Below are positions 1 through 8,689 of a stretch of DNA of 54,960 nt, one piece after another. Under the pieces are notes generated by a model. It ran no database searches, had not been told where the DNA came from, and worked only from the letters and a program-made list of their open reading frames with translations. Origin of the DNA: Bacillota bacterium (GTDB lineage: Bacteria; Sysuimicrobiota; Sysuimicrobiia; Sysuimicrobiales; Segetimicrobiaceae); assembly GCA_021324255.1 (NCBI GenBank), contig JAJPJL010000024.1, positions 1-54,960 on the forward strand, read 5' to 3'. Within the stretch, counting starts at the first letter, position 1; each line of letters starts with the position of its first letter. The translations under genes were made by a program, and so were the position numbers.

Positions 1-82
1 GAACTTCGGCCGCAAGTCGCTGGACGAGGTCAAAGAGAAGCTCGCGGCCCTGGGGCTCGAGCTGCGCCGGCGGGGTGCGTGA
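1..82 (+). CDS. rpoA: RNA polymerase alpha subunit, C-terminal end (partial)
   Basis: Only the last 26 codons are present, read from base 2 to a TGA at 80-82. The peptide contains NFGRKSLDEVKEKLAALGL, the final helix of the alpha C-terminal domain (NFG-KSL-EV--KL in the family). This domain contacts UP-element DNA and activators. The stop codon overlaps the rplQ start (TGATG), so the two genes are translationally coupled, as in most bacteria. The short length is due only to the window edge. Confidence 0.93.
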   Translation, partial: NFGRKSLDEVKEKLAALGLELRRRGA

Positions 83-435
83 TGAGCCTGGGGCAAAAGG
101 GACGCCGGCTGGGCCGGGACACCGGGGCGCGCACCGCGCTGCTCCGCGGCCTCGTGTTGGCGCTGATCGAGCGCGAGCGCATCGTCACGACGGAGCACAA
201 GGCCAAGGAGACCAAGAAGATCGCGGATCGCATCATCGATCTTGCGCTGGCCAATGATCTCCACGCCCGCCGGCAGGTGGCGCGCGTCCTGCCGGACCGC
301 GCGGCGGTCAAGCGGCTGTTCGCCACGGTGGCGCCGCGCTATCAAAAGGGCCGCGGAGGCTACACGCGGATCACCAGGACGGCGCCCCGGCGCGGGGATG
401 CGGCGCCGATGGCGGTCCTCGAGCTCATCAAGTAG
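82..435 (+). CDS. rplQ: 50S ribosomal protein L17
   Basis: A 117-residue protein of normal L17 length. It begins MSLGQKGRRLGRDTGARTAL, close to the family N-terminus (KLGR---HR-ALLRNL). It carries the conserved TTEHKAKETKKIAD segment, and it ends with the GGYTRI and R-GDAAPMA-LEL features of L17. I chose the ATG at 82, which overlaps the rpoA stop; an in-frame GTG lies one codon upstream. L17 is a large-subunit protein near the peptide exit tunnel. Being last of the alpha operon and followed by ecfA is the Firmicutes-type order. Confidence 0.97.
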   Translation: MSLGQKGRRLGRDTGARTALLRGLVLALIERERIVTTEHKAKETKKIADRIIDLALANDLHARRQVARVLPDRAAVKRLFATVAPRYQKGRGGYTRITRTAPRRGDAAPMAVLELIK

Positions 436-474
436 CGCCCGCCGCCTGCCGCGCGGCCGGCGGCGCCCCGTCCC

Positions 475-1344
475 ATGAGTGACCGTGCCCCCGCGCTCAT
501 CAGGGTGCGGGGGCTTTCGCACACCTACGAGCCCGGCGCCGGCGAGCCCGTCCCCGCGCTTCGCGGCGTGGACCTCGACGTGCATCGCGGCGAGTGTATC
601 GCCCTCATCGGCGGCAACGGCTCGGGCAAGAGCACGCTCGCGAAGCACCTCAACGCGCTCCTGCTGCCGACCGCGGGGGAGGTCATCGTCGACGGCCTCG
701 ACACGCGCGACCGGGACGCCGTTTGGGCGGTCCGCCAGCGCGTCGGCATGATCTTCGAGCACCCCGATGACCAGCTCATCGCGGCCGTGGTGGAGGAGGA
801 CGTCGCGTTCGGCTGTGAAAACCTCGGTCTTCCGCCGACGGAGATACGATCGCGGGTGGACGAGGCCCTGCGCACCGTCGGGCTCGAGGCGCTGCGCCGC
901 CGCCCGCCGCACCTGCTGTCCGGCGGCCAGAAGCAGCGGGTCGCGATCGCGGGCGTGCTGGCGATGCGACCGCGCTGCCTCGTGCTGGACGAGGCGACCT
1001 CGATGCTCGATCCGGCGGGACAGCGGGAGGTCATGGAGACCGTCCTGCGCCTCCGCGACGAGGGGCTGGCCCTGGTGCTCATCACCCACTCCATGGAGGA
1101 GGCGGCGCTCGCCGACCGCGTCGTCGTGCTCGCGGGCGGCACGGTGGCCCTGTCCGGCACGCCGTCGGACGTGTTTGCGCGCGACGACGTGCTGCGACGC
1201 CTCCGCCTCGAAGCGCCGCCGATCGTGGCCCTCGCACGCGGGCTCGCCGCGGCCGGCGTGCCGCTGCCGCCGGGCCTGCTGACGGCGCCGCAGCTCGCGG
1301 ACGCGGTGGCGGCCGCCTACCGGCGCGGCCGGGGCGGGGCATGA
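475..1344 (+). CDS. ecfA1: ECF transporter ATPase EcfA1 (CbiO-type)
   Basis: This 289-residue ATP-binding subunit belongs to an energy-coupling-factor importer, which feeds vitamins or metals through interchangeable S-components. Visible motifs are Walker A GGNGSGKST, a Q-loop at FEHPDDQ, signature LSGGQKQR, Walker B CLVLDEATSMLD and the H-loop LITHSMEEA. The gene begins with ATG at 475, about 40 bases after rplQ. It overlaps ecfA2 by 4 bases (ATGA), which implies equal synthesis of the two ATPases. No S-component gene is seen here, as expected for a shared group II module. Confidence 0.93.
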   Translation: MSDRAPALIRVRGLSHTYEPGAGEPVPALRGVDLDVHRGECIALIGGNGSGKSTLAKHLNALLLPTAGEVIVDGLDTRDRDAVWAVRQRVGMIFEHPDDQLIAAVVEEDVAFGCENLGLPPTEIRSRVDEALRTVGLEALRRRPPHLLSGGQKQRVAIAGVLAMRPRCLVLDEATSMLDPAGQREVMETVLRLRDEGLALVLITHSMEEAALADRVVVLAGGTVALSGTPSDVFARDDVLRRLRLEAPPIVALARGLAAAGVPLPPGLLTAPQLADAVAAAYRRGRGGA

Positions 1345-2216
1345 TTCGCTGCGAGGGCGTGACGTACGTCTATCAACGCGGGACGCCGTTCGAGGCGACC
1401 GCGATCGAGGACGTGTCCTTGGAGATCGCGGCCGGGGACGCCGTCGGCATCATCGGCGCCACGGGCTCGGGCAAGTCCACCCTGGTGCAGCACCTGAACG
1501 GCCTGCTCCGTCCCACCGCGGGGCGTGTGTATCTCGACGACGTCGACATCAACGCCCGCGAGGTGGACCGGCGGCGCGTGCGGCAGCAGGTGGGCCTGTT
1601 GTTCCAGTACCCGGAGCACCAGCTGTTCGAGGAGACCGTCACCGCGGACGTGGGCTTCGGCCCGCGGAACCTCGGCCTCGGGCCGGACGAGGTTCGCCAC
1701 CGGACGGCGAGGGCGCTCGCGCACGTGGGCCTCGATCCCGCGGTGTTCGGCCCGCGCTCCCCGTTCACGCTCAGCAACGGGGAAATGCGCCGGGTCGCGA
1801 TCGCCGGGCTCCTGGCGATGGAGCCCCGCATGCTGATCCTGGACGAGCCGACGGCCGGCCTGGATCCCGCGAGCCGGCGCGAGATCCTGGACCACATCAT
1901 GCGGCTGCGCAGCGCGAGGGGCCTGACGATCGCGCTGGTTTCGCACAGCATGGACGCCGTAGCCCGCCTGTGCCGGCGCGTCATCGTGCTGGACCGCGGC
2001 CGGGTGGTCGCGGAGGGCGCGACGCGCGACGTGTTCGCGGACCCGGGCCGGCTCGCCGCGCTGGGGCTCGGGGTGCCGCAGGTGGCCGAGTGCGCGCGCC
2101 TTCTGCGGGAGCGGGGCGTGCCGGTGAGGCCGGACGTGCTGACGGTGGACGAGGCGCGCCGGGCGATCCTCGACGCCCTGGCCGGCCGGCGGCCGGCGCC
2201 GAAGAACGTCCCATGA
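1341..2216 (+). CDS. ecfA2: ECF transporter ATPase EcfA2
   Basis: Second ATPase of the ECF module, 291 residues. It has Walker A GATGSGKST, Q-loop FQYPEHQ, Walker B MLILDEPTAGLDP and H-loop VSHSMD. The signature reads LSNGEMRR rather than the canonical LSGGQ, so the Gly and Gln that contact ATP are changed while neighbouring residues are kept. Asymmetric ATPase pairs with one degenerate site are common among ABC dimers, so this one may be partly non-catalytic; that is inference. It lies between ecfA1 (4-base overlap) and ecfT (7-base gap). Confidence 0.92.
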   Translation: MIRCEGVTYVYQRGTPFEATAIEDVSLEIAAGDAVGIIGATGSGKSTLVQHLNGLLRPTAGRVYLDDVDINAREVDRRRVRQQVGLLFQYPEHQLFEETVTADVGFGPRNLGLGPDEVRHRTARALAHVGLDPAVFGPRSPFTLSNGEMRRVAIAGLLAMEPRMLILDEPTAGLDPASRREILDHIMRLRSARGLTIALVSHSMDAVARLCRRVIVLDRGRVVAEGATRDVFADPGRLAALGLGVPQVAECARLLRERGVPVRPDVLTVDEARRAILDALAGRRPAPKNVP

Positions 2217-2223
2217 GGCGGGC

Positions 2224-3057
2224 GTGATGGACTTCCTGCGCGGGCTGATGCTCGGGCAGTACGTGCCGGCGGAGTCGCCGGTGCACCGCCTCGATCCGCG
2301 CACAAAAATCCTGGGGACGATGTGGCTCGTCGGGGTGCTGTTTGCGACGCGGTCCCTCGCCGGGCTGGTCGTCCTGACCGCGTTCCTCGGGGGCGTCCTC
2401 GCGGCGGGGCGCATCGCGCCCGCGTACGCTGTGCGGGGCCTCCGCCCGGTGTTCTGGCTCGTCGGGATCGCCGTGGTGTTTCAGGTCCTGTTCGGCGACA
2501 GCGGCGGCCACGTGCTGTTCCGGCGCGGGCCGCTCGTCGTCACGCGCGAAAACCTGGCCGCGGGCGCGTTCTACGGGTACCGGCTCATCCTGCTCGTCGC
2601 CGCGACGACCGTGATGACGTTTACCACGTCGTCGGTGGAGCTCACCGACGGGCTGGAGCGCCTGCTTCGGCCGTTCCGCCGCGTGGGCGTCCCGGCGCAC
2701 GAGCTTGCCCTGATGATGACGATCGCGCTCAGGTTTATCCCGACGTTGTTCGAAGAGACCGAGACCATCATGAAGGCGCAGATGGCCCGCGGCGCGGAGT
2801 TTGCCCGCGGCAGCCTGGTCGCCCGAGCCCGCGCGTTGATCCCGTTGCTGGTGCCGCTGTTCGTGGGCGCGTTCCGCCGGGCGGACGCGCTGGCGCTGGC
2901 GATGGAAGCCCGCGGCTACCGGGGCGGCGAGCACCGCACGCGGATGAAGGAGCTGCGCGTCGCCGTGCGGGACTACGTCGCCGCCGGCATGCTCCTGGTC
3001 GTCGCTGCGATCGTGCTCCTGCCGCCGTCCGTATGGCGGGCCGTCGCGGGCCGCTGA
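2224..3057 (+). CDS. ecfT: ECF transporter transmembrane subunit EcfT
   Basis: The 277-residue membrane scaffold that links the EcfA1/EcfA2 dimer to a substrate-specific S-component. The N-terminus YVPAESPVHRLDPRTKI is the EcfT hallmark. Several hydrophobic segments follow (around residues 35-75, 100-125 and near the C-terminus). The cytoplasmic coupling part shows MARGAEFARG and MEARGYRGG, matching the two A-R-G coupling motifs that dock on the ATPases. Start is GTG 2224, or ATG one codon later. It closes the ecfA1-ecfA2-ecfT operon and is 9 bases from truA. Confidence 0.93.
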   Translation: MMDFLRGLMLGQYVPAESPVHRLDPRTKILGTMWLVGVLFATRSLAGLVVLTAFLGGVLAAGRIAPAYAVRGLRPVFWLVGIAVVFQVLFGDSGGHVLFRRGPLVVTRENLAAGAFYGYRLILLVAATTVMTFTTSSVELTDGLERLLRPFRRVGVPAHELALMMTIALRFIPTLFEETETIMKAQMARGAEFARGSLVARARALIPLLVPLFVGAFRRADALALAMEARGYRGGEHRTRMKELRVAVRDYVAAGMLLVVAAIVLLPPSVWRAVAGR

Positions 3058-3066
3058 TCGCCCGGG

Positions 3067-3834
3067 ATGCGCACGCTCAAGCTGCTGATCGAGTACGACG
3101 GCACCGGCTACTGCGGGTGGCAGCGGCAACGAGGGAGCGCGGCGGGGGGCGCGCCGTCGGTGCAGGCGACGCTCGAGGCCGCGGTCGCCGCGGTGACCGG
3201 CGAGGCGGCGGAAGTCGTGGGCGCGGGGCGCACGGATGCGGGCGTGCACGCGTGCGGGCAGGTGGCCAGCCTCGTGACGCGAAGCCGGATCGCGGCGGGC
3301 CGGATGCCCGCGGCGCTCAACGGCCATCTGCCCTACGACATCCGCGTGCTGGCGGCGGAGGATGCGCCGGACGGCTTCCACGCCCGGCACGACGCCGTGG
3401 CGCGGACCTACCGCTACGAGATCCTCAACCGGCGCGCGCCGTCGGCGTTGCGGCGGTATCGCGCCTACCATGTCCCCGAGCCGCTGGATGCCGAGGCCAT
3501 GCGCCGCGCGCTCGCCCCGCTCGTCGGCCGGCACGACTTCGCCGCCTACCGCGGGGCCGGAAGCCACGCCAAAACGACGGCGTGCGTCGTGCGGGAAGCG
3601 GTCTGGCGGCGCGACGGTGACCTGCTCGCGCTCACGATCACGGCGGACCGGTTTCTGCGCCACATGGTCCGGATGCTCGTCGGTACGCTGGTGCGGGTCG
3701 GGCGGGGCCGGCTGGAGCCGGAGTCGCCCGTCCGCTTCCTCGCCGATCCCGACAACCGGCGGACCGGGCCGACCGCGCCCGCGCACGCGCTGTATCTCGT
3801 GCGCGTGGACTACGGCGACGCGTCGGACGGTTGA
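3067..3834 (+). CDS. truA: tRNA pseudouridine(38-40) synthase TruA
   Basis: A 255-residue TruA that converts uridines 38-40 in the tRNA anticodon arm to pseudouridine. The N-terminus LLIEYDGTGYCGWQRQ is typical. The catalytic aspartate lies in GAGRTDAGVHA, and the C-terminal half has RFLRHMVRMLVGTLVRVG. Its place directly after ecfT matches Firmicutes. There rplM and rpsI usually follow, but here they are replaced by a dehydrogenase remnant and a cupin, so synteny breaks at 3834. Confidence 0.95.
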   Translation: MRTLKLLIEYDGTGYCGWQRQRGSAAGGAPSVQATLEAAVAAVTGEAAEVVGAGRTDAGVHACGQVASLVTRSRIAAGRMPAALNGHLPYDIRVLAAEDAPDGFHARHDAVARTYRYEILNRRAPSALRRYRAYHVPEPLDAEAMRRALAPLVGRHDFAAYRGAGSHAKTTACVVREAVWRRDGDLLALTITADRFLRHMVRMLVGTLVRVGRGRLEPESPVRFLADPDNRRTGPTAPAHALYLVRVDYGDASDG

Positions 3835-3859
3835 GCGGCCGCCCGGGCGCCGGCGCGGA

Positions 3860-4054
3860 CTCGTCAACATCTCGTCCGCGGCTGCCCGGCTCGGCGGTGC
3901 GGGCGATCGCGACCGTCTCGCACGGTTCACGCCCCTGGTGCCGGTCCAACGCGCGGGAACCCCGGACGAGGTCGCCGAAGCGATCCTGTGGCTGCTGTCG
4001 CCGGCCGCCTCCTACACGACCGGGGCCATCCTGGACGTGAGCGGCGTCCGCTGA
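3860..4054 (+). pseudogene. Short-chain dehydrogenase remnant (catalytic core deleted)
   Basis: In one frame the sequence reads LVNISSAAARLGG, the SDR beta-5 strand with its catalytic serine region. Shortly after comes PLVPVQRAGTPDEVAEAILW then LLSPAASYTTGAILDVSGVR, the SDR C-terminus to a normal stop. In an intact SDR about 60 residues lie between these blocks, including the YxxxK active site; here only about ten remain. There is no start codon or Rossmann GxxxGxG part. I read this as an in-frame internal deletion plus loss of the 5' half. Confidence 0.75.
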
Positions 4055-4079
4055 GCCGAGGCGCGCGGCGCGGGGCCGC

Positions 4080-4511
4080 GTGTCACGTCAACACCGCGGG
4101 ATCGGTGCGATGGGCGTCGTTCATCGACAGACCGGACGGGACGGGACCTTCGCGTGGGAGGGGGTCGAGGCCGAACCCTATCAGGGCGGCGGCGCAAGCG
4201 CGGGCGGTAGCCGCTCCGTTCTGATCGGCCCGCGCGAGGGTGCGGCTAACTTCGCCGTCAGGTATTTCGAGATCCCGCCCGACGGGCGGACGTCCTCCGA
4301 TCGCCACGCGCACGATCACGGCATCGTGGTGCTGCGCGGCCGGGCCCGCGCGCGGCTCGGCCAGGATATCCGCGAGGTGGGGGCCGGCGACGCGGTCTAT
4401 ATCCCTCCGGACGAGCCGCACCAGTTCGAGACGCTCGGGGCCGAGCCGTTCGGGTTCCTGTGCGTGATCCCGTCCAAGGAATGGCTCAAGACGCGGGGCG
4501 GCCGGCGGTAG
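4080..4511 (+). CDS. Cupin-domain protein
   Basis: A small single-domain cupin of up to 143 residues. Start is GTG 4080, or ATG 4110, which would give MGVVHRQTGRD. Cupin motif 1 is visible as DRHAHDHGIVVLRGRARARLG and motif 2 as GDAVYIPPDEPHQFET. The metal-binding His residues of motif 1 are present (HAHDH), but the usual Glu is replaced, so the third ligand may be the extra His. Substrate is unknown; free-standing cupins include isomerases, dioxygenases and sensors. It is convergent with the dehydrogenase gene that ends at 4581. Confidence 0.8.
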   Translation: MSRQHRGIGAMGVVHRQTGRDGTFAWEGVEAEPYQGGGASAGGSRSVLIGPREGAANFAVRYFEIPPDGRTSSDRHAHDHGIVVLRGRARARLGQDIREVGAGDAVYIPPDEPHQFETLGAEPFGFLCVIPSKEWLKTRGGRR

Positions 4512-4580
4512 CGCGGCGCCGAATGGCGACAACGGTGGGCGCGAGCCGGACGGGCCTACGCCCTCACGACGAGCTGCGAG

Positions 4581-5666
4581 TCACACGGACGGGTGAACGA
4601 TCACCTTGAGCGCATCCGCGCCGGCCCGGAGCAGGTCGTAGCCGCGCCGCACATCCCGCAGGCCCAGGCGGTGCGTGATCAACGGCTCGACGGCGAGGCC
4701 GCCGGCGAGCAGCCGGAGCGCCTCGCGCATATCCCCGGGCCCGGCGGAGTACGACGGCACGAGCGTCGTTTCGCGAAAAAACACCTCGCTCACTCCAAGC
4801 GGCCAGCGGACATCCGGCGGTGTCGGCGCGAACATCACGAGCGTGCCGCCGCGCGCGGTGGCGCGGAGTCCGGCCTCCAACGCCTCGACGCTGCCCGGGC
4901 ACACGATCACCACGTCGGCGCCGGCGCCGCCCGTGAGGGCCGCCGTGACCTCGTCGAGCGGGTCGCTGGAGGCGTCGATCGTGGCGTCTGCGAGCGGCGC
5001 GGCAAGCGCGAGGCGGGCCGCGACGCGGTCCGCCGCGAGCAACTGGCCCGGCCGTCCCGCCGCCCGCGCCGCCAGGAGGTGCAGCAGGCCCATGACGCCG
5101 GCGCCCACGACGAGCACGCGGTCGCCGTCCCGCAGGCGGGCGCGGCGCAGCGACTTGAGGACGCAGGCGAGCGGCTCCACGAACGTGGCCGCGTCGTCCG
5201 ACAGGTCGTCCGGGACGCGCATCGCCTCCGCCGGCGCCGGCGCCCGCACGACCGCGTACTCCGCCAGCCCGCCGGGAACGAGCCGCCGCGGTCCCCACGT
5301 GGCGCAGTGCACATAGTCGCCGCGCTCGCAGGAGCGGCACGCCAGGCACGGCGCGTGATGGTGGATGGCGACGCGTTCTCCGGCTCGAAAGGCCGCCCCG
5401 TCCGCCGCCTCCACGACCTCGCCCACGGGCTCGTGGCCCAGCGGCACGGGCGCTTTGCGGGACATATACCAATCCATGATCTCCCCCGGGCAGAGCCCGC
5501 ACGCGCGGATCCGCACCAGCATGTCGCCGGCGTCGAGCCGCGGCAACGGGACCTCCTCGAGCCGCAGGTCCGCCGCGGCGTGATAGACCGCGGCGAGCGT
5601 CGTCGCCGGCCTTGCCGGCCGGCTGCGCGGCTCGGAGGGCGGCCCCGGTACGGCGCTTAGACCCAC
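4581..5666 (-). CDS. Zinc-dependent alcohol dehydrogenase family protein (MDR), second of a pair
   Basis: A 361-residue medium-chain dehydrogenase. Catalytic zinc ligands sit in RACGLCPGEIMDWY and GHEPVGEV. The structural-zinc lobe is CLACRSCERGDYVHC. The nucleotide fold has VLVVGAGVMGLLHLLAARAAG, close to the GxGxxG pattern. The family N-terminus LAAVYHAAADLRLEEVPLPR fixes the start at or near GTG 5666. That overlaps the stop of the upstream paralogue by 10 bases, so both are co-translated. Polyol or amino alcohol substrates (sorbitol or threonine dehydrogenase type) are likely, but no specific substrate can be given. Confidence 0.85.
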   Translation of the reverse strand: MGLSAVPGPPSEPRSRPARPATTLAAVYHAAADLRLEEVPLPRLDAGDMLVRIRACGLCPGEIMDWYMSRKAPVPLGHEPVGEVVEAADGAAFRAGERVAIHHHAPCLACRSCERGDYVHCATWGPRRLVPGGLAEYAVVRAPAPAEAMRVPDDLSDDAATFVEPLACVLKSLRRARLRDGDRVLVVGAGVMGLLHLLAARAAGRPGQLLAADRVAARLALAAPLADATIDASSDPLDEVTAALTGGAGADVVIVCPGSVEALEAGLRATARGGTLVMFAPTPPDVRWPLGVSEVFFRETTLVPSYSAGPGDMREALRLLAGGLAVEPLITHRLGLRDVRRGYDLLRAGADALKVIVHPSV

Positions 5667-6697
5667 GCCGAGCCCTCCGGCAGCACGGCGTACCTGGCGC
5701 CGAGGCCGGCATCGAGGTCCCGGAAGGTCTCGACGATGGCGTCGAGCGGGCGTACCTCGGTGACGAGATCGCGAGGTCGGACGGCGCCCGACGAGAGGAG
5801 CGCGAGGGCGTCGTGCACGTCCTCGGTGCAATAGTGAAACGCGGCGATCAGATCGACCTCCCCGTAGTGGAGCCGCGTCGCATCGAACGCCGGCATCGTG
5901 CCTCCCGGCAGCCCGCCGAAGAGCAACACTCGGCCGCCGGAGGCCGCCCATGACGGGGCGGCACGCCACACCGCCTCCGACCCGGTGCACTCGATGACGA
6001 CGTCGGGACCACCCGGCCAGATGTGTCTCAGCGACGCGCCGACGTCGCCGGCGCCGGCGTCGATCACGCGGGACGCGCCGGCGCGAATCGCCTGATCCCG
6101 CCCCGCGGCCCGACGCCCGACGGCAACCACCTCGAGGTCCCGGCGGCGGGCCTCGCGAACGTGGAGCAACCCGATCGAGCCGGTCCCCACGACCGCGACG
6201 CGGGCGCCCGGCGCCGCGCCGAGCCGCCGCCATCCGTGCACGACGCACGCCAGCGGTTCCAGAAACGCGGCTTCGATGTACGACAGCGGCGCCGGCTTGG
6301 GCAGTAGATGCCGGCGCACGATGCGGGCGGGGAGGCGGATGGCGTCCGCGTACGCGCCGACGGCGATCTCATCGAACAGCGTTTCGCAGAGGTTTTCACG
6401 GCCCGCCCGGCAGCCGGCGCACTCGCCGCACGGCGCCGTCGGCGTGAACACCACGGCCTGCCCCGCGTGGAGCCCCTCGACGCCTTGTCCGGTGGCGAGG
6501 ACGTCCCCCGCGCCCTCGTGGCCGAAGGGGCCGAAGGGCACGCGGGGGTGCCCCCGGCGGTACGTCTTCAGGTCCGTGCCGCACGTGAGGGCGGCCCGGA
6601 TGCGGACGACGACTTCGCCGGGGCCCGGGTCGGGCTCGGGGACATCCCGCAGCGTGAGCTCGTACGGGGCCCGCAGGACCGCCTGCCGCACCATCAT
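5657..6697 (-). CDS. Zinc-dependent alcohol dehydrogenase family protein (MDR), first of a pair
   Basis: A 346-residue paralogue of the next gene. It begins MMVRQAVLRAPYELTLRDVP. The catalytic-zinc Cys is in ALTCGTDLKTYRRGHP, with GHEGAGDV following. Structural zinc cysteines are in CGECAGCRAGRENLC, and the Rossmann motif is VAVVGTGSIGLLHVREARRR. Two distinct MDR enzymes made from one message suggest sequential or alternative oxidation steps, or a heteromeric enzyme; this is inference. It starts 25 bases after the DinB-like gene, so the three minus-strand genes form one operon. Confidence 0.86.
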   Translation of the reverse strand: MMVRQAVLRAPYELTLRDVPEPDPGPGEVVVRIRAALTCGTDLKTYRRGHPRVPFGPFGHEGAGDVLATGQGVEGLHAGQAVVFTPTAPCGECAGCRAGRENLCETLFDEIAVGAYADAIRLPARIVRRHLLPKPAPLSYIEAAFLEPLACVVHGWRRLGAAPGARVAVVGTGSIGLLHVREARRRDLEVVAVGRRAAGRDQAIRAGASRVIDAGAGDVGASLRHIWPGGPDVVIECTGSEAVWRAAPSWAASGGRVLLFGGLPGGTMPAFDATRLHYGEVDLIAAFHYCTEDVHDALALLSSGAVRPRDLVTEVRPLDAIVETFRDLDAGLGARYAVLPEGSAWV

Positions 6698-6722
6698 GCG
6701 CCGGCGCCGGACCCCGGCGGAC

Positions 6723-7334
6723 TCACTCGTCGGTCCAGGCGCCGAGCGCCCGCCGGAGCACGAGCAGCTGCCCGAGATGGTACGCGTTGTGGTCGGCGGC
6801 GAGCAACGCTTCGTGCAGGATCGTGGGGCCCTTGGGATCGTGCGGAACCCGGGACAGCAGGTCCGTCGTGGGATCCGCGACGAGATCGATGAATGCCTGG
6901 CGGTCCGCCTCGAACGCGCGGACGGCGTCGGCCCATGCCTGCGGCGACGGCGGCGCCGCCTCCGGCCAGTAATCGTCGGGCCACGCCTTTTCGACGTAGT
7001 TGGGATCCCGGACATAATCCAGGATGTCGCGTTGCGCGCGGCGGAGATGCTCGAGTTGCTGCCACGGCGAATACGGCATGCCGGCCGGCTTCGCACCCTG
7101 AAGCTCGGCAGGCATCGTTTCCACCGCCCGTTCAAACGTCACGTGCGCGCCTCTGCCGCGCAGCAGATGGATGACATCATCCCGGAGCTTCTGGTCCAGC
7201 CGGCGGCTCTTCGCCGTCCGGGCTCGGCCCGGCGCCGCCCGTGCGCGCGCGGTACGCGCCGGCCGTGTGCGGGGAGCTTTGCGTGTGGTTGCGCGGCGCC
7301 GGCGCGATCCGCCGGCCATGCGCTTCGCACTCAT
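6723..7334 (-). CDS. DinB-superfamily protein with basic N-terminal tail
   Basis: 203 residues. The first 45 are rich in Arg, Ala, Thr and Lys (RRRRATTRKAPRTRPARTAR), like a disordered, possibly nucleic-acid-binding tail. The remainder is a four-helix DinB/DfsB-like domain: LDQKLRDDVIHLLRGRGAH, YSPWQQLEHLRRAQRDIL and a C-terminal ADHNAYHLGQLLVLRRALGAW. The histidines in LEHL and HNAYH fit the DinB metal triad. Members include thiol-dependent transferases (bacillithiol and mycothiol), but the role here is unknown. It heads the dehydrogenase operon. Confidence 0.78.
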   Translation of the reverse strand: MSAKRMAGGSRRRRATTRKAPRTRPARTARARAAPGRARTAKSRRLDQKLRDDVIHLLRGRGAHVTFERAVETMPAELQGAKPAGMPYSPWQQLEHLRRAQRDILDYVRDPNYVEKAWPDDYWPEAAPPSPQAWADAVRAFEADRQAFIDLVADPTTDLLSRVPHDPKGPTILHEALLAADHNAYHLGQLLVLRRALGAWTDE

Positions 7335-7524
7335 CGGCGTCCTCCCGCGTCACGTCAAGAGTACGTGCCGCGATGGAGTTTCGCGCGATGAAAACGCGGT
7401 TCCTGGCGGGCCCCGAGCATGCGCCGCGCCCGATCGCGGCGCCCGGTCCCGGACCCGTGCGGCAGGTATTGCGCCCCGTGCGGTGGAAGCCCCAACGCCA
7501 CTTGCGCCGCGCCGGAGGGGACGC

Positions 7525-8649
7525 ATGTATTTCAAACAGTTCCTGGACGAACGCTGCGGATGCGCGTCGTACCTCATCGCCTCGCGTCAGTCCCGCGAGG
7601 CCGCGGTCGTCGACGCCGCGCTCGACACCGGCCAATACGACGAACTGCTGCGCGAACGCGGGTTCCGGTTGAAGTACGTCATCGATACGCACGTGCACGC
7701 CGACCACGTCTCGGGGGCGCGCCGGCTGGCCGGGGAGCACGGCGCCGACCTCTGTCTCCACGAGTCGGCGGCCGTCGCCTATCCGTTCCGGGGCGTCCGC
7801 GACGGCGAAGAGTTGCCGTTGGGCCAGCTCCGCCTGCGGATCCTCCACACCCCCGGGCACCGCCCGGAGCTCATCTCGGTCCTCGTGATCAACCCGCCGC
7901 GCAGCCCGGAGCCGTCCATGGTGTTGACCGGCGATTCGCTGCTCGTCGGCGACGTCGGGCGCCCGGATTTCGGCGGCGGGGACGCCGCCGCGCAGTACGA
8001 GAGCGTCGCACGCCTGCTGGGCCTGCCTGACTGGGTCGCGGTGTTCCCCGGACACTTCGAGGGACCGTGCGGCAAGGGGATGTGCGGCCGCCCGAGCACG
8101 ACCATCGGATTCGAGCGTCTCTTCAATCCGGTCCTTCGCCTCGGCCGTCCCGAGTTCGTCTCGACGCTGTCCGGCAATGTTCCGGCCCGGCCGCTCAACA
8201 TGGTCGCGATCGAAGCCACGAACCGCGGCCGGGCGGACGCGGCATGGGCGATGCTGACCGGGCTGCCGCGGGTGGACGAGGCCGGCATCGACGCGCTGGA
8301 GGCGCTGCCCGGGGACGCGGTGCTGCTGGACGTGCGCGAGCCGGAGGAGTACGCGTACGGGCACGTGCCGCGGGCCGTCAATCTTCCGCAGGCCGAGCTG
8401 GCGACGCGCCTCGGCGACGTGCCCCGGGATCGGCCGGTGTACGTCATCTGCGAGAGCGGCATGCGGTCGCTTCGGGTCACCCAGTTCCTCCACCAAATGG
8501 GCTACCGGCGCGTCGTGAACGTCCGGGGCGGGACGGCCGCGTGGCGGCGGGCGGGACGGCAGGTGATCTGCGGGGACGCGCCTGGCAAACCGCGCATCGT
8601 GGAATCCGAATGGACGCACGCCGGCGGCACGTCCGCCCCGGCGGGATAG
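7525..8649 (+). CDS. Metallo-beta-lactamase/rhodanese fusion (persulfide dioxygenase-like)
   Basis: 374 residues in two domains. Residues 1-240 form a glyoxalase II/ETHE1-like metallo-beta-lactamase with THVHADHVSG (His56, His58, Asp60, His61), HTPGH (His112), TGDSLLVGDVGR (Asp137) and FPGHFEGPCG (His177). Residues 255-355 are a rhodanese domain: VLLDVREPEEYAYGHVPRAV and active-site loop CESGMR with Cys309. Such fusions oxidize glutathione or other thiol persulfides and move sulfane sulfur, giving sulfide detoxification. Start is ATG 7525 with GGAGGGG upstream. Transcribed divergently from the DinB-like gene. Confidence 0.9.
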   Translation: MYFKQFLDERCGCASYLIASRQSREAAVVDAALDTGQYDELLRERGFRLKYVIDTHVHADHVSGARRLAGEHGADLCLHESAAVAYPFRGVRDGEELPLGQLRLRILHTPGHRPELISVLVINPPRSPEPSMVLTGDSLLVGDVGRPDFGGGDAAAQYESVARLLGLPDWVAVFPGHFEGPCGKGMCGRPSTTIGFERLFNPVLRLGRPEFVSTLSGNVPARPLNMVAIEATNRGRADAAWAMLTGLPRVDEAGIDALEALPGDAVLLDVREPEEYAYGHVPRAVNLPQAELATRLGDVPRDRPVYVICESGMRSLRVTQFLHQMGYRRVVNVRGGTAAWRRAGRQVICGDAPGKPRIVESEWTHAGGTSAPAG

Positions 8650-8689
8650 CGGCGCCGCCGATCGACGGACTCCCGGGACCGGGCGGGGA

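Noticed and set aside
1317-3930. Very long antisense open frames (365 and 649 codons) over ecfA2, ecfT and truA
   Set aside because: They mirror strongly coding plus-strand genes, are rich in Arg/Pro/Gly, and have no family motifs; typical of high-GC DNA.
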